DNA from: Planctomycetaceae bacterium
GTDB taxonomy: Bacteria > Planctomycetota > Planctomycetia > Pirellulales > Thermoguttaceae
DNA: 6,987 bases
Direction: 5' to 3'
Assembly (NCBI GenBank): GCA_031266315.1
Contig: JAISBG010000787.1
Location: 1 to 6,987 of the forward strand
Each line of letters opens with the position of its first letter. Positions within the stretch are counted from its first letter, which is position 1. A program made the translations under genes and the position numbers. Below are positions 5,978-6,987 of the stretch, in pieces. Below the pieces are notes generated by a model. That model saw only the letters and a list, made by a program, of their open reading frames with translations, was not told the origin of the DNA and ran no database searches.

Positions 5978-6787
5978 GTGAAGATTGCCAGTGTCAATAA
6001 TTTTCAAGAGCATGTGCGATTCCGAATGAACGGGTCGTTCAAGTTTGAAAAGGTCGGACAGGATAGTGAATTGAAACACGGTGAAGTAAGTGAGCAACAA
6101 TTTTCGCAACAAATTGGTACGCACGGATTGATGTTTGCGTTGACCCGTCAAATGATTATTAACGATGATCTCGGCGCGTTTACGGACATTCCGCGAGCGA
6201 TTGGAATTGGAGCGGCGGATGCGATTTCTGATGCCGTTTGGACTTGTCTGTTGGCAAATGCGAAACAAAAAGACGGGAACGAGTTTTTCTGTGCGGCGCA
6301 TAAAAATATTGTAACAAGTGCGGATACCGAATTGAATGTGAAAGGATTGACCAAAGCGGAATTGGAATTTTCGAAGCAGGAACGCAGTAAAGACCGTCCG
6401 CTTGGAATTCCCGCCAAAATCCTGTTGGTGCCGTCCTCACTCAAGGTCGCCGCCGAAATGCTGATGAAGAGTTTGACCTTAAATGAAACAACAAGTGAAA
6501 ACAATCCGAAACCGGTAATCAATCCTCATGCGGGAAAGTATGAAGTTGTTTCAACGCCGTATCTTTCCAGTGCGGCATTCAAAGGAAATAGCGCAACAAC
6601 ATGGTATTTGTTCGCCGATCCGTTACGGTTACCGGCGATTGAAGCGGCATTTCTTGGCGGTCAAGACCATCCGACCGTGGAGCGTGTGGATGCCGATTTC
6701 AATATTCTCGGTGTTCAACTTCGCGGTTTCATTGATTTCGGTGTCAAAGAACAAGACTGGCGCGGTGTATTGAAAATAGCAAATTAG
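5978..6787 (+). CDS. Phage major capsid protein segment, 5'-truncated (prohead protease/major capsid fusion, Mu gpT-like)
   Basis: The 269 residues resemble, from memory, the capsid half of prohead protease/major capsid fusion proteins, related to Mu-like head subunit gpT and the HK97 fold. Recognisable blocks are F21-KFEKVGQDSELKHG35, F53-ALTRQMIINDDLGAF68, A146-KILLVPSSL155, I181-NPHAGKYEV190, the W209-YLFADP block and D238-ADFNILGVQLRGFIDFGV256. In intact relatives an N-terminal protease/scaffold domain and a capsid arm come first. Here the frame opens at GTG 5978 only six bases after an in-frame TAA (5969-5971), no Shine-Dalgarno is visible, and upstream DNA is non-coding. The residues before it (KIVKIASVNNF) already align with the inside of the family. 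The C-terminus is complete, ending at TAG 6785-6787. No portal, terminase, tail or head-completion gene is present. It is most likely a prophage remnant, hence functionally a pseudogene despite the open frame; a domesticated shell protein is the alternative. Family call confident, function doubtful. Confidence 0.75.
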   Translation: MKIASVNNFQEHVRFRMNGSFKFEKVGQDSELKHGEVSEQQFSQQIGTHGLMFALTRQMIINDDLGAFTDIPRAIGIGAADAISDAVWTCLLANAKQKDGNEFFCAAHKNIVTSADTELNVKGLTKAELEFSKQERSKDRPLGIPAKILLVPSSLKVAAEMLMKSLTLNETTSENNPKPVINPHAGKYEVVSTPYLSSAAFKGNSATTWYLFADPLRLPAIEAAFLGGQDHPTVERVDADFNILGVQLRGFIDFGVKEQDWRGVLKIAN

Positions 6788-6886
6788 TTGAAAGTAGAGA
6801 GTGGAGAGTGTCGCCAGTTGGAGAATTTACCGCAACAAATTAAATCCTCATGGAAACTCTCCACTATCAACTTTCCGCTCTCAACT
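6785..6886. repeat. Inverted repeat of the GAGAGTGG family between convergent genes
   Basis: The left arm 6785-6810 (TAGTTGAAAGTAGAGAGTGG...) and the right arm 6856-6886 (reverse complement TAGTTGAGAGCGGAAAGTTG...) are imperfect inverted copies, matching at both outer TAGTTGA ends and in the inner GTGGAGAGT. The outer ends supply stop codons: TAG 6785-6787 for the plus-strand capsid frame and TGA 6883-6881 for the minus-strand coiled-coil gene. In RNA from either strand the arms could pair, so it may act as a shared terminator, although there is no typical compact stem with U-tract. Confidence 0.6.
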
Positions 6887-6987
6887 ATTTTTTGCGTATA
6901 ATTCTGCGTGAAGCCGTTCAATTTCCTGCCGTTGGCGTTCGATTTCCTGCAATTGCGATTCAAAGTCTTCGTGATGTTGACGGTCAA
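6881..6987 (-). CDS. C-terminal end of an unidentified coiled-coil protein (runs off right edge)
   Basis: Reading the minus strand with codons beginning at 6985 gives 34 residues, DRQHHEDFESQLQEIERQ then RQEIERLHAELYAKNS, ending at TGA 6883-6881. The Glu/Gln/Arg-rich pattern with regularly spaced Leu/Ile (QLQEIERQRQEIERL) is a clear amphipathic coiled coil, whereas the overlapping longer open frame (6784-6987) has an implausible composition. The start lies beyond the window, so the family cannot be named. It converges on the capsid remnant and its last codons lie inside the shared inverted repeat. Frame choice rests on composition only. Confidence 0.6.
   Translation of the reverse strand, partial: DRQHHEDFESQLQEIERQRQEIERLHAELYAKNS

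Noticed and set aside
6784..6987. Open frame of 67 codons on the minus strand at the right edge
   Set aside because: It reads through the inverted repeat with odd composition; the adjacent frame gives a clear coiled coil ending at 6881.

Overview
The window looks like chromosomal DNA from a bacterium of moderate-to-low GC content, most likely a planctomycete or a relative. The clue is the left-edge gene. Its Tat-type signal runs directly into a Gfo/Idh/MocA Rossmann fold, an arrangement very common in Planctomycetota. The intergenic DNA is long, AT-rich and full of inverted repeats, as in a genome with relaxed compaction. The taxonomic call is an inference from protein style only; there is no rRNA or other marker here.

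Layout from left to right. (1) Positions 1-237, minus strand: the N-terminal end of a secreted Gfo/Idh/MocA-type oxidoreductase, with a good ribosome binding site and a plausible promoter/operator upstream. (2) Positions 238-772: non-coding, containing a GC-richer element of about 160 bp bounded by 25/26-bp inverted repeats, and an AT-rich hairpin. (3) Positions 773-4477, minus strand: the dominant gene, a 1234-residue SMC/Rad50/SbcC-like ABC ATPase of the YhaN type. It has complete nucleotide-binding motifs at both ends, long coiled-coil arms, and a two-helix membrane hairpin where Rad50/SbcC carry a zinc hook. (4) Positions 4478-5300: non-coding, with several perfect hairpins, a copy of a dispersed GAGAGTGG-type repeat, and a 275-bp MITE-like element with perfect 29-bp terminal inverted repeats. 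(5) Positions 5301-5582, open to 5672, minus strand: a small two-helix membrane protein with no convincing start codon. (6) Positions 5978-6787, plus strand: the C-terminal, HK97-fold major-capsid part of a prohead protease/major capsid fusion protein. Its 5' end is missing and no other phage gene is present. (7) Positions 6785-6886: an inverted repeat between two convergent genes that supplies both stop codons. (8) Positions 6881-6987, minus strand: the C-terminal end of an unidentified coiled-coil protein, read in a frame that is easy to miss.

The genes do not form one operon or an evident defence island. The YhaN-type ATPase is the only large intact gene, and the metallophosphoesterase that usually accompanies this family is not next to it within the window. 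The right half looks like an accessory or decaying region: a capsid remnant, a start-less small gene, a MITE and dispersed repeats. I see no CRISPR array, tRNA, rRNA, toxin-antitoxin pair or transposase gene. The most useful observations are the membrane hairpin in the ATPase hinge, its apparent lack of a partner, the asymmetric MITE, and the truncated capsid gene.
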